DNA of 23,738 nucleotides from assembly GCA_009801015.1 (NCBI GenBank), contig VHZZ01001421.1, forward strand, positions 37,293 through 61,030. The letters run 5' to 3'. Each line of letters opens with the position of its first letter. Within the stretch, counting starts at the first letter, position 1. Source of the DNA: Silene noctiflora. Its lineage: Eukaryota; Streptophyta; Magnoliopsida; Caryophyllales; Caryophyllaceae. Position numbers and translations under genes: made by a program. Shown here piece after piece: positions 9,643 through 18,639 of this stretch. The notes beneath the pieces were generated by a model that was not told the origin of the DNA, did no database searches, and saw only the letters and a list, made by a program, of their open reading frames with translations.

Positions 9643-10491
9643 TATTTTGGTAAAAATTATCCAAACATGATATTTTGTCTTTGAAGGGGTTAAAGTGACC
9701 TACTCTTTTTAGCCTCATATCGGGGGGTTAATTTCTATATTATTTATGACGGAGTATGTATGTAAACTAGTACGAATTAACGATAGAAATAAGTAAAGGG
9801 CATAATAAGAAAATAATGACACCGGGGATTTTGGTGACCCGAAAAACTCAATGTGGGAAACAACCGCGGGGAGAGTCGATATCCCGCCAATTCACTATAT
9901 AATAATCCGGTTACAATATATGCGAACAAGATCTGACGACGAATAAACAGTTCCACATGCGAACGGGCTGGACTGTACACCGATTGAGCGGCCGCGGCTA
10001 ATTTGTGGATTTGTAATATTGTGCGCGATATGTAGTTTGGTGAACATATGGTAATGATTAAGGTAATCATTACCCACTGATTGTGAGGTATCACAATATT
10101 GTGTTTATGATGTACCTAGGATGGTTTCTTCGGTTTTTTGATGATGATGTAATGATTACTACATTTTTGTATGTGTCCTGAAGGATGATCTAGGCTTATT
10201 ATACGTTATGGTTGTGTATTGAGTAGATATTAGATGATCCCTTTCTCTTGTTTACTTCTAATATATTGAATGAACCCTAGTGGGTTTATTAGTCCCATCT
10301 AGTTGTCTTACTCCATAAGATAGGGTTTAGTTTTCCGTATCGTAACCGTCGTTGGTCTTCTACCCGTATTTCTCTCCTTTCGGTCCAAGGGCCTGACTCC
10401 CCATGTATGTCATGGGTCCAATTGTTTAATAGTTACCCACTCGTCTTGTGCCACGTAGCCCATGCCAAATAGTGTAATTTCGGTCCAAATA
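9643..10491 (-). repeat. Right LTR (5' LTR in element orientation)
   Basis: The 849-bp copy matches 2464-3276 and is longer mainly because of an AT-rich segment around 10195-10275. Its extreme ends have drifted from the TG...CA form kept in the left copy. The GC-rich block with GCGGCCGCGG (about 9988) and the inverted repeat at 10050-10074 are both preserved. In element orientation this LTR would have carried the promoter for the genomic RNA. Confidence 0.87.
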
Positions 10492-10496
10492 ATTAC
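10492..10496. repeat. Target-site duplication ATTAC, right
   Basis: ATTAC directly follows the right LTR and matches 2459-2463. Confidence 0.85.
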
Positions 10497-10635
10497 CTAT
10501 GATGCGTAGTTTGATCTCCACACATATTATTATCCACTTGTCATCCAATACCATAAAGCACAAATAGTTCATCTCTGTTTCATTGATATGTGTGTTAAAA
10601 AGAAAGCTAAATAAATGCCACGGACATAGGGAGTA
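10497..10635 (-). mobile_element. Possible Stowaway-like MITE fragment
   Basis: On the minus strand 10619-10635 reads TACTCCCTATGTCCGTG, close to the TA plus CTCCCTCCGTCCC terminus common in plant Stowaway (Tc1/mariner) MITEs. The sequence running inward is AT-rich. No matching second terminus was found, and the left part may have been removed by the neighbouring retrotransposon. The call is tentative. Confidence 0.35.
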
Positions 10636-10768
10636 ATGTTTTTTTTTGGGTAAAAAATAAGATGTATATTAATAATATAAATTAATTCAATATGAAATAT
10701 GAGATGAATATAATCGAAACGCAACCATGGCCACGATCAAATACTACATTGTAATTATCCATCCTCAC
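10497..10768. other. AT-rich spacer between elements
   Basis: This stretch has no coding region. It holds one Stowaway-like terminus (listed separately), a T-run at 10640-10648 and otherwise unremarkable AT-rich DNA up to the LTR of the plus-strand copia element. Confidence 0.5.
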
Positions 10769-10933
10769 TGTTAGACAAAGAATGTTATGTAAATATTTTT
10801 GTAATATGTTTAAACATTGTATCGGTTATTTAGAATACTTGTATCCTTTATATTAGGCTAGAATATCGTCTTACGTTTATATATATACTCCTATGTTTAT
10901 TCAATAATAGTCAAGTAGCATTATAATCTTTCA
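10769..10933 (+). repeat. 5' LTR of copia C
   Basis: The 165-bp LTR starts TGTTAGACAAAG, a typical Ty1/copia beginning, and ends CTTTCA immediately before the primer site. A TATATATA box at about 10878-10887 lies some 45 bp before the LTR end, suitable for transcription initiation within the LTR. The short length is normal for several plant copia lineages. Confidence 0.75.
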
Positions 10934-10945
10934 TGGTATCAGCTT
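10934..10945 (+). promoter_or_regulatory. tRNA-Met primer-binding site of copia C
   Basis: TGGTATCAGCTT directly after the LTR closely matches the canonical TGGTATCAGAGC complementary to the 3' end of initiator tRNA-Met, the usual primer of plant Ty1/copia elements. Confidence 0.75.
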
Positions 10946-11047
10946 CCTAGGGTTACGATCTCTCTGGCTTCCACTCTAACCTAGCTGTCGTATTTCTGCG
11001 GCACTCTTCTTCCCGACCCCTCGTCATCCAATCGACCTTACGTCACC

Positions 11048-11880
11048 ATGCCAGACAAGAAGTCATCTTCCTCTTCCTCTTTTCACCCCCCTAGCCGTGG
11101 CCAACATCTGTAATCATATCTCCGTTACCCTCGGCATGGATAACGGTCAATATCCGTTGTGGGTAGCTCTATTTACGAATCATGTTAAATCCACACGCGT
11201 GCTTCATCACATCATTCTGTCAAAGGGCAAGACAATCAGTCCTTCACCGGAGGATGATAAAGAGCTATAGGAGACGATTGATGCGGCGGTTTTTCAATGG
11301 ATCTATGAAACCGTCACAAATGATTTACTCGAAACCATTCTTGAAGAAAATTCAACGGCGAAAGATTGTTGGATCGACTCAAGAACATCTTTCACGATAA
11401 TCAACATTCTTGAGCCGCCATACTTGAGCAAGAATTTTCGCATATCTCTATGGAGGATTTCTCGACAGCCTCTGCTTATTGCCAACGTCTCACGAGCCTT
11501 GCTGATCAACTCAAGAAATCCGGTTCTCCGGTAAGTGAAAGTTGTCTCGTACATCAATTGGTTTTTGGTTTATCTCAACGCTATAATGGTATAGGTACGA
11601 TCATTCGCCAAAGCAACCCGCTTCCTCCCTTTTATCATGGTCACATAATGTTGACACTGGAAGAAGCAGGCTTGTATTGGCAAATCAAGTAGCTACGGGC
11701 AGTCCTTCTGACATGCTCGCAAAGAACGGGGCCGACGGTGAATCCATTCTTAGCCGTCCTCTTGCCTCCGCTCAATCGAAGTATAGTCCAATAAATATTG
11801 GAAAAAGAAGAAAGGCGACAATAAAGGTGGTAAAGGGAATAATAGGGGAAAAGGCGGATCAGCTGGTAACACTAACGACG
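11048..11880 (+). pseudogene. Ty1/copia gag remnant (copia C)
   Basis: A likely start ATG at 11048 opens a Ser-rich N-terminus. Further on the frames contain VTLGMDNGQYPLWVALF, a block with WIYETVTNDLLETIL and SAYCQRLTSLADQLKKSG, and LVFGLSQRYNGIGTI with LPPFYHG. These match the plant copia Gag family (UBN2-like), where the conserved order is a W...F opening, the WIY..V...L..TIL block, then YCQRL..LADQL and LV.GL. A basic Lys/Gly-rich stretch follows near 11800-11870. The gene is broken in several places and shows no linked protease or polymerase. Confidence 0.75.
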
Positions 11881-11934
11881 GTGGTCAGACCTTTTCGCCT
11901 ACACACATAATATGACATATGTGTCATAACATAA

Positions 11935-11945
11935 CTCCCACTATG
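11935..11945 (-). promoter_or_regulatory. Probable polypurine tract of copia A
   Basis: The minus strand reads CATAGTGGGAG, followed by TTATGTTATGACACATATG. Plant copia elements commonly have AGTGGGAG just before the 3' LTR, so the LTR may start at about 11932 and be almost entirely lost at the junction with copia C. Confidence 0.5.
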
Positions 11946-12430
11946 TGGGCATGTCACTCTTCTACGTCATAATACTACTTAAGTACCTAACTCGAGCCGC
12001 CTGATTGACATACTTAATACTCAATCCTACACTCAAGATTCGGCCTCTAAAGTGTTAGTAAGAAAGACATCTATTTCATACACGATGTTTTTAGAGTCTC
12101 ATCCAAGCCTTACCAAGGCGACTGTATAACAAGTCAATAGGCAACATATACTACAAAAGTATAAATTCAATTTTCCATAAACACACTAACTGCCAACATG
12201 AATCATTTACACCTTGCATGCTCCACTAGCATCAAGGTGATTTTTTGTGTGATTAGACATCATATAACTTGATGACACCTTTAACGTGACTTAACATAAA
12301 ACATATGCTCATGAAAATTAATTTAACAGAAGAAAAAAAATATTGAATAATATTGAATGCAAATTCATTATGCAATACATGTCCAAAAACTTTAACAAGA
12401 TAACAAAATAAAACTAGAACCTATACAAAC
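11946..12430 (-). other. 3' untranslated region of copia A
   Basis: Between the end of the RNase H region and the polypurine tract lies about 480 bp without coding potential. It is AT-rich and has no recognisable motif. I first considered it an LTR but found no second copy in the window. Confidence 0.45.
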
Positions 12431-12900
12431 CTAAGCTTCTCACTTGAGCTCGATACGTATCTCTAGTGATAGGTTTACTCAACGGATCATATATCATATT
12501 GTTACTCGATATGTAATTAATGACTATATCTTTATTCTTCATGGCGTCTCAAACAAATTGATAATGCCTTTTAATAAGCTTGGTATTTCTATAGAATTTC
12601 GAATATTGGGCAAATTGGACAACAGTCGTATCGTCGCAAAATATTTGGGTTCATCAACTTTATGATTAAGTTTGATATCCTTGAGAAATCTCCTTAGCCA
12701 CATTGCCTCCTGAATAACAAGGCCTCTATTGCTGAAAAAGCTATTTAGTCTTGCTTCTTATATTGCACCTCCATCAAGGCCAGATAAAAGCATACCCAGA
12801 AGTCGATTTAAACTCATTTAAATCACCACCCCAATCAACATCTGAATATCCCTTTAATCTGAAGTCCCCACCTGGAAAAAAGAGGACTAGATCACTTGTA
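12430..12900 (-). pseudogene. Copia A RNase H and pol C-terminus remnant
   Basis: The minus strand shows KGYSDVDWGGDLNE and KSTSGYAFI, the copia RNase H signature (D.DW.GD followed by KSTSGY.F), and near the end a stretch resembling DPLSKPITRDTY, equivalent to the A.DPLTKPL motif that closes copia Pol. RNase H removes the RNA strand during reverse transcription. The gene is a broken fossil. Confidence 0.8.
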
Positions 12901-13480
12901 CCACAAAGGCAATGCAAGACTCTCATGACTCCTTGCCAGTGCGCAGGTCTGGATTGCTTTAGAAATGACTCACCAAATCAACTAAGTTATGGCCTAATGC
13001 AATACAAAATTCCATCGCCTAAAATATTATTTTAGACTATATATAGATCTTTTAAGATGACACACTTTGTCATCTTGACCTTTTGAGACAACCTTAATAG
13101 GTCTATCCATATAGATCTCTTCCTCCAACATCTCATCCGGTCTTTAAATCTGTTTGGAACAACTCCAAATCAAAATAGGCATCTAGGGCTAGCATGTGGT
13201 GAATAAAGTCTAGTCTCATCCCAAGAGAAAATGTCTCCTCATAGTCCACACTCTTAATTTTGATAAAACCTTCAACACTAATCAGACCTTGAACTTAGCT
13301 TATCCATTGACCCATCCGCTTACATTTGCTTTTGGAAACGTATTTGTTCCTCGTGGACTTACGTTTAGTCAAAAAATAAAAAAGTTCCCAAACCTTTTTG
13401 TTGTCATATAGTCGATCTCATCCTTCATAACATCCATCCACTCTTGACTATTTTGTGAATCCATAGCTTCTAAAAATGAA
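12900..13480 (-). pseudogene. Copia A reverse transcriptase remnant
   Basis: Recognisable minus-strand pieces are EAMDSQNSQEWMDVMKDEI, the block preceding copia RT, a VDYEETFSLG motif equivalent to VDY.ETFSPV, and EEEIYMDRPI with HLKRSIYSLK, matching E.IYM.QP and L.KSLYGLKQ. The usual YMDD-centred part is not recognisable. The region is strongly decayed. Confidence 0.72.
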
Positions 13481-13490
13481 TTAGGTTCAT

Positions 13491-13492
<2 letters not shown>

Positions 13493-13581
<89 letters not shown>
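13493..13581. repeat. (AT)n microsatellite, about 44 repeats
   Basis: An uninterrupted AT dinucleotide run of 89 bases inside the RT-proximal part of copia A. Its purity suggests recent expansion relative to the decayed host element. It creates artificial Tyr-Ile repeat reading frames. Confidence 0.97.
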
Positions 13582-13583
<2 letters not shown>

Positions 13584-13599
13584 AGCGCAAAGTAATGTT

Positions 13600-14635
13600 G
13601 GCTCTTCAATATCAAAAGATCGTCAAGAAACTTTCCCTCGTTCACTTTTACGTTGCACACCACTAAGTGAAGAATCCCTGCCATTATCTTCTAAAGAAGT
13701 GGAATCGCGATTTTCAAAACTAATCTCATCTTCTACACTTGACGGTTGAATATTGAACTCAGTTTCAAGTCGATCTTCACTGATAGAAAAATTTTAATGT
13801 TCTTGAATAACGTGACTATTTCCATTATTGACACCTTAACATTAGAGAGGATTTGACCATTTCTGGTGACATCGAGGACTCTAAATTCCTCTTCTTCACC
13901 TAGAGATGGTTGTTGTAACTCATACAACTCGATAACTTTCTTAATTTCACCAATACTTGGGAACTTATCCTCAAGAAAAACGACATTACAAGAATAAATC
14001 TTGGTCATGCCACCATTCGGCTGCTCGCCATACATCACATATCCTTTCGAATGCTTGGGATATCTAATGTCATTTTGGTGGCTCTTAGACCATGTTTGCC
14101 ATGTTTATGGGTCGGGTTATGCTTATAACCTACAGAACCCCACAGCCGTAAATGGTCAAAACACAACTTTTTCTCATACATACCAGAACTCATATGATGT
14201 GAGCGGTACACTCTTATTTGGTACACGATTCAGGACGTAGGCTGTCGTAAGCAGTGCATGTCCCTAATATGGAATCGGTAGGTTGTCTTGAGCTATTACA
14301 ACCTAGCCATGTCAAGTAAGGTACGATTCCCTTTGTCCGCAACACCATTTTGTTGTGGAGTATTAGGGATCGTAAATTATCTACATATACCTTTTTCCTC
14401 ACAAAACCCTTTAAACATATCAGAAAGGTATTCACAACCACGTTCGGTTCGAAGAGTCTTTACTTTTCAAACCAATTGGTTCTCAACTTGCGCTACAAAA
14501 TGCTTGTATCAAGTACTTCATAACCTTTAGACAACAAATACACCTAACAAAAATGCATATAGTCATCCATAAAATTAAGGAAATATATAGCACCATGACG
14601 AGTCCTTACATTTAATAGCCCATAATTGTTAGAAT
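13600..14635 (-). pseudogene. Copia A integrase remnant, distal part
   Basis: Minus-strand pieces include SFENRDSTSLED-type linker sequence, the block GYVMYGEQPNGGMT followed by VVFLEDKFPSIGEI (integrase C-terminal region and linker to RT), PTHKHGK and RATKM, and further upstream fragments resembling the core around FCEEKG and PNTPQQNGVA. Integrase joins the element DNA to the host chromosome. The gene is interrupted by the hAT-type insertion at its upstream side and is broken many times. Confidence 0.78.
14628..14635. repeat. Target-site duplication GTTAGAAT, left
   Basis: This 8-bp sequence directly precedes the hAT-type element and is repeated exactly at 15633-15640. Eight bases is the hallmark of hAT transposition. 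Confidence 0.88.
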
Positions 14636-15632
14636 TAGGGATGGCAGTGAGTTCAAGATCTAACCCAAACGCGTCGGGTCTGACCCTAATGGGGCGGGTA
14701 TGAGTATTAGTTTTTGGGACCTAAAGGGCATGGGTCGGTTATGGGTCTTTTCAAAAGCAATCGGGTATGTTGCCGGATATGGGTCCGATTTCTCGGACCC
14801 GGACCCGACCCGTAGACCAGGGATTTAAAAAAAAAAACTTCTTTTAACCTCACATTAAAACGTATACGTAGATTCTACATACCTAGTAACTTACTTAAAT
14901 TGAAAAGCCTAAAACCCCGTAAACCATTTCCACAACTCTACAAGCGTAACCTTATCCGTAGCACAATCTAAAGAGGGTTTAAAAATCCCCACCTCAGATA
15001 CAAAATTTTCTTCAACATATTTCATCATCCATTTCTCATGTGTTCCACAGAATGCTATGTTAATTTACGCCCACCCGATTTCGTTGAATACTCTACCGAT
15101 ATTCATGAATCTATTCTTTCAAGTATACATCTTTGTAAATAGTTACTTCAATTTCTGTCCCTAATTTTAACTGATTTAACTCTGTAAATCATCCTACACG
15201 GGCGACCAACTATGACATCTATAAAATGGTCGACTATATAATACCTAATTTTACTTGTTTTAGGGATATTTTTTACGCTACTTCATTATCAATTTTTGAG
15301 GTTGAAGTATTAATGTTCAATTGTTGTTGAAAATTGGTGAGGCCTATAAATGTCATTGAATACACTCATGGATATGGTTGTCATCCAAACATCTTCATTT
15401 TGCTAAGAACGAGGTTGATGGACGTGGTTATATTGAATTACTAAGAGTGATTTTATCTATCTCAGGCCCACAGGTAGAGCCAAACCCAATACGGACTCAT
15501 AGAGGATGGGTATGGGTCCATTAATTTTAGATTCTACAGGATTTGTGTCGGGTATGGGTCCAACAGTTGTGTCGCGGGTCCGGGTTTGCGTGTTGCTGGA
15601 CCCGACCGAGACCTTACCCATTGTCATCCCTA
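14636..15632. mobile_element. Non-autonomous hAT-type element, 997 bp
   Basis: The element starts TAGGGATGGCAGTG and ends CATTGTCATCCCTA. These inverted termini match at 12 of 14 positions and resemble the TAGGGATG ends of Ac-like hAT transposons. It is bounded by the perfect 8-bp duplication GTTAGAAT. Subterminal regions at both ends carry several GGGTATGGGTC-like motifs and their complements, probably the transposase-binding repeats. No transposase reading frame is present, so mobilisation would have needed a partner element. It sits inside the integrase region of copia A and is therefore younger than it. Confidence 0.9.
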
Positions 15633-15640
15633 GTTAGAAT
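15633..15640. repeat. Target-site duplication GTTAGAAT, right
   Basis: Exact copy of 14628-14635 directly after the hAT-type right terminus. Confidence 0.88.
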
Positions 15641-15860
15641 AGATTATATCTCAAGGACGTCAGAGAGCTCTTGGAGCCTTACTAGAAGGACACTTGTTTA
15701 CTTTATCAGCAAGACAAGACTCATATATGAACAACTTAACCCTAGTAATCGGGTCTTAAAGACAATCTTTAGCTAGTCCCATCATTCTTTCTTGGGCTAA
15801 ACGACAATGTTTAGCATTCCATTTAACGGATTCAGAACTAACATCAAAATGAGAAACAAA
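15641..15860 (-). pseudogene. Copia A GAG-pre-integrase remnant
   Basis: The minus strand contains SVKWNAKHCRLAQERM, then a VKLFIYESCLADKVNK-like stretch, matching the conserved copia segment (W..RLGH....M, then C..C..GK) that precedes the integrase core and binds zinc. It continues into integrase on the far side of the hAT-type insertion. Confidence 0.7.
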
Positions 15861-16129
15861 TGCTTAAGATGAATTATCATAAATATCATCTAAGTCAAGT
15901 ACAAAGAAACCATTTTTCAAAATACCATGGTCAAATATATCGCCATGATATATACAAAATATCCAAATTTCAGTCTTTTAAGTTAAAAACAAATCCTAAT
16001 TTCAATAAACTAATTACTGAAACTAAACAACATCGCACGACAAGTGTATTAAGGGCATTATTTAGCAGTAGGATATTGCCCCATGGATCTTCATTTGATA
16101 AGTATTGGTTCGAAGGACATCTTCTTCAC

Positions 16130-16330
16130 TAATGTTCCCAAGAATGACGGTTTGAGAATCCACTAAAAAGTGATGATTGTCCATAAAACCATCCTGATCA
16201 CGGACTATGTGCTTGCTCGCCCCCGTATCTACAATCTAATTAGGAAGAGAATTAGCAACTAATGGATGGGAACATACAAGTAATTCATGATCATTAGAGG
16301 ATAAAGGCACCTTCTTTCACTCGAGATACT
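16130..16330 (-). pseudogene. Copia A protease remnant
   Basis: The minus strand reads IVDTGASKHIV, with the DTGAS active-site motif at 16215-16229, followed by a short stretch resembling the flap-containing half of retropepsin. This aspartic protease processes the polyprotein. It lies between the zinc knuckle and GAG-pre-integrase as expected. Confidence 0.78.
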
Positions 16331-17190
16331 CTTGAGCAAAGTGACCTTTCTTCTCACAATTGTTGCACTTCACACATGCTACATTGGCCACTTTAGGCTC
16401 TTTTGCCTCTTGATGATTTTGAACTCCACCTTCAGGTCCATGATTCTTAGCTGGGCGTCTGTCTTTCTTGCCCCTCTTACCGTTGTTCTTAAACTTATTT
16501 TGAGCAACAAGTGCAACAACAAGCGGAGTAGGTGGTTTAATTTGAGTGCCTTTTGACGCTCCACCTTCATCTCCACATGTTTGGCAAGTTCAGCGAATGT
16601 CTTAATATTATCGTTGTGAGACATATGGAGTTTAAAATTCATCCATTCTCCAGTATCAAAAGGAAGAAAGCAAAGCACATTCACAACTTGCTGCACAGTT
16701 GTTACACATCGCCCAACGGCTTTTAAATCACGTATCATGACACTCATGACATGTAAGTGTTTAGTCACATTGTGTTTAGGATCAACCGAATAATCGACCC
16801 AATACAAGTTCAAAACGTGATATTAAGCTTATCCAACATTTCCATAGAAGTAGGACACATTTCAAACTCACCACTTAGGTCATCACGCATGCATAACAAC
16901 ATAGCAAAGTGTGCATAACGATCCTTTATTGAACCACAAATCATGGACTATAAAATTTTAATTATGCTTAGCCATATCCTCAAGTTTCTCACATTCTTAA
17001 GGCTTGGCCATATTAATGTTCATGCTATCAAGAATTTTGCGTTCGTTAAGAAAATACTGAATCTTTCTATGTCGGATATCATAGTTGGAACCAACTAGCG
17101 TTTCAGTGGTTGAAAAATCACCAATCATATTTACCTTCATCGTCACACATATTGATGATGGTTGAGTAATTTAAAACGTTTCATATTTAA
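16326..17190 (-). pseudogene. Copia A gag remnant with zinc knuckle
   Basis: The N-terminal piece includes LVGSNYDIRHRKIQYFLNER, typical of a copia Gag opening. The middle piece includes HLHVMSVMIRDLKAVG, then LPFDTGEWMNFKLHMSHND and NIKTFAELAKHVEMKVER, a strong match to the plant copia Gag domain. A basic region and a CNNCEKKGHFA zinc-knuckle motif near 16330-16375 end the protein. Gag forms the virus-like particle and the knuckle binds RNA. The gene is broken in several places. Confidence 0.82.
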
Positions 17191-17533
17191 GCCGTGCTGG
17201 TTATGGCGGCGAGTAACAGACATGGGCCTCCAATTCACCGATTTTCTCCATGCACAACAGAGTAGCTGGATCGGGAGATCAAGCAAAGTCCGTCAAGCGT
17301 GGTTTAGACAAGTATTGCCGGATTAAAGGTCAATTGTATGAGTAATATAGTGACGTGTGAGGAGAGGGGGAGAATAAAAAATGTACAAAACACAAGAATA
17401 TTATGATTAACTCAAGCACAGATGGAAAATAATGCTATTTGATTTATGTTATGCTATCAAACTTTGGTTCCTAGTGGCTTAATAATCATAGTCGTAAGCA
17501 TATTATATCACAAAAGTCACAAACTATCCGTCA
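17191..17533 (-). other. 5' leader of copia A, no recognised signals
   Basis: Upstream of the copia A gag on the minus strand lies about 340 bp of non-coding AT-rich DNA. I could not find a tRNA-Met primer site or an LTR end here; those may lie to the right of copia B or be lost. Confidence 0.4.
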
Positions 17534-17538
17534 AACAC
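17534..17538. repeat. Target-site duplication AACAC, left
   Basis: AACAC directly precedes the left LTR of copia B and is repeated at 22989-22993. Confidence 0.83.
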
Positions 17539-17783
17539 TGTGAAAAGCTAATGAATAAAAGAGATGATGATGAATATTTTTAGATCTTGCATAAAGCATA
17601 CGGTCATATATATATACAACTAAAGTTAGAGTTTTTCTTTAACTACTCTAAGATCTTCCCTACAAACTAGGCAAGTAAAAATACACATTAGCTAATTACA
17701 TAAATTACATCTTTAATATTAGGCTAGAAATCAAAACAATATATTCCTTGTAATCTTCCCATATCTGCCTTATTATTCTTTTT
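17539..17783 (-). repeat. Left LTR of copia B (3' LTR)
   Basis: The 245-bp copy begins TGTGAAAAGC on the plus strand and aligns with the right LTR on both sides of that copy's hAT insertion. A TATATATATA stretch at about 17608-17617 is the probable TATA box in the minus orientation. The outer end near 17783 abuts the polypurine tract. Confidence 0.87.
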
Positions 17784-17798
17784 CTCCCCCTCAAGTTG
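17784..17798 (-). promoter_or_regulatory. Polypurine tract of copia B
   Basis: The minus strand reads CAACTTGAGGGGGAG just before the 3' LTR. CTTGAGGGGGAG is a typical plant copia polypurine tract that primes plus-strand synthesis. Confidence 0.82.
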
Positions 17799-17799
17799 G

Positions 17800-18470
17800 A
17801 GACCTTGGTAGTTCGAGTCCCAACATGAACTGTAGATGGTCATACGTTTCTCCTCCGAGTGCCTTAGTGAATAAATCCGCTATTTGTTGCTTGCTTATTA
17901 TGAGATACGTATTGATTGTGTTTGAGACCAAAAGTTGGCGTACAAAATGACAATCAATTTCTATGTGCTTTGTTCAGTCATGGAAAACCGGATTCTTTGC
18001 TATATGTACTGCTGCCTGATTATCGCAACACAAATGCATTGCCTTCGTGAGAAAGACTCTTAATGATGCAAGGAAAGCCTTTATCCATATTAACTCACTA
18101 GTGGTTGCTCCCAAAACTCTATACTCTGCCTCCGTCGTCGATTTTGCCACATTCACTTGCTTTTTTGCCCTCCATGAGATAGGTGACTGCCCTATTGACA
18201 CAAAATAGCCACTCAATGACCTCTTGTCAACGGACGGCTTGCATTGTCTGAATCACAGTAACCTCGAAGCTTCAAATCTGAGTCTTTCTTAAACGTGATC
18301 CCTTTACTTGGATTTCTTTTGATATATCGATCAACTCTCAATGCCGCTTCCCAATGCTCCTTCCTTGGCTCGTTCACAAACTGTGACAATATATGCACGG
18401 CTTATACAAGGTCCGGCCTAGTGATGGTCTAGTATACTAACCTCCCAACTAAGCGACGGTACTTCATTAT
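17800..18470 (-). pseudogene. Copia B RNase H remnant
   Basis: The minus strand contains LSQFVNEPRKEHWEAALRV, then LRGYCDSDNA, and KSTTEAEYRVLGATTSELIW with LCCDNQAAVHIAKNPVFHD. These match the conserved copia RNase H blocks: HW.A..R..RY, G..D.D.A, STTEAEY with E..W, CDN.AA..IA.NP.FH. A region resembling the terminal DLFTKAL motif follows. It is readable but broken. Confidence 0.87.
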
Positions 18471-18639
18471 ATCCTTCAATACATACCCTTTCGCCAAAGC
18501 CAAATCGTGTCGCGGCTAAATTAATGTATAGGCAGATTTAGCTCCCTGCATTCCAGACTCCTCGATGATGCTCAATTCATTTTTCCGTTGGTTAAGAAAC
18601 AATCCATTTGTATCATGCACTACTTCTATTCCCATGAAA

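Larger units (their letters stand above)
2464..10491 (-). mobile_element. Non-autonomous LTR retrotransposon, LARD-like, probably Ty3/gypsy-derived
   Basis: An 8,028-bp element with direct LTRs at 2464-3276 and 9643-10491, flanked on both sides by the 5-bp duplication ATTAC (2459-2463 and 10492-10496). It reads on the minus strand: next to the right LTR is a primer site complementary to plant tRNA-Lys, and next to the left LTR is a polypurine tract. The roughly 6.4-kb interior has a weak Gag-protease trace near 8131-8445 but no recognisable reverse transcriptase, RNase H or integrase. It carries four families of tandem repeats instead. This fits a large retrotransposon derivative that depended on proteins from a related element. 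Tat/Ogre-lineage elements are known for repeat-rich untranslated regions, so that origin is plausible but unproven. It is a broken fossil; LTR divergence of roughly 8-10% by eye suggests a few million years. Confidence 0.85.
10769..11907 (+). mobile_element. Truncated Ty1/copia element (copia C), 5' part
   Basis: This fossil keeps a short 5' LTR, a tRNA-Met-type primer site and a gag region, then stops at a junction with an oppositely oriented copia element near 11908. No pol and no second LTR of this element is visible in the window. The reading frame is interrupted several times. Whether it was truncated by the arrival of copia A or by later deletion cannot be decided from the sequence. Age cannot be estimated without the second LTR. 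Confidence 0.75.
11908..17533 (-). mobile_element. Old Ty1/copia element (copia A), heavily decayed
   Basis: Along the minus strand the order is gag, zinc knuckle, protease, GAG-pre-integrase, integrase, reverse transcriptase, RNase H, the order of Ty1/copia. A purine-rich CATAGTGGGAG at 11935-11945 (minus strand) resembles the copia polypurine tract, followed by what may be only the beginning of a 3' LTR, starting near 11932. No intact LTR pair was found. The integrase region is split by a hAT-type element at 14636-15632, and the RT-proximal part contains a long (AT)n tract. The element is broken in well over a dozen places and appears to be the oldest in the window. The right limit is uncertain: its 5' leader and LTR should lie to the right, where copia B interrupts the sequence. 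Confidence 0.8.

Noticed and set aside
2464-10491. Plus-strand orientation of the large LTR element
   Set aside because: No tRNA-complementary primer site follows the left LTR, whereas a tRNA-Lys match and a polypurine tract fit the minus orientation.
11913-12430. LTR of copia A in this interval
   Set aside because: No second copy was found near its 5' end, and a polypurine-like CATAGTGGGAG lies at 11935-11945, which makes most of the interval 3' untranslated sequence instead.
13369-13684. Tyr-Ile repeat proteins
   Set aside because: They are translations of the (AT)n microsatellite.
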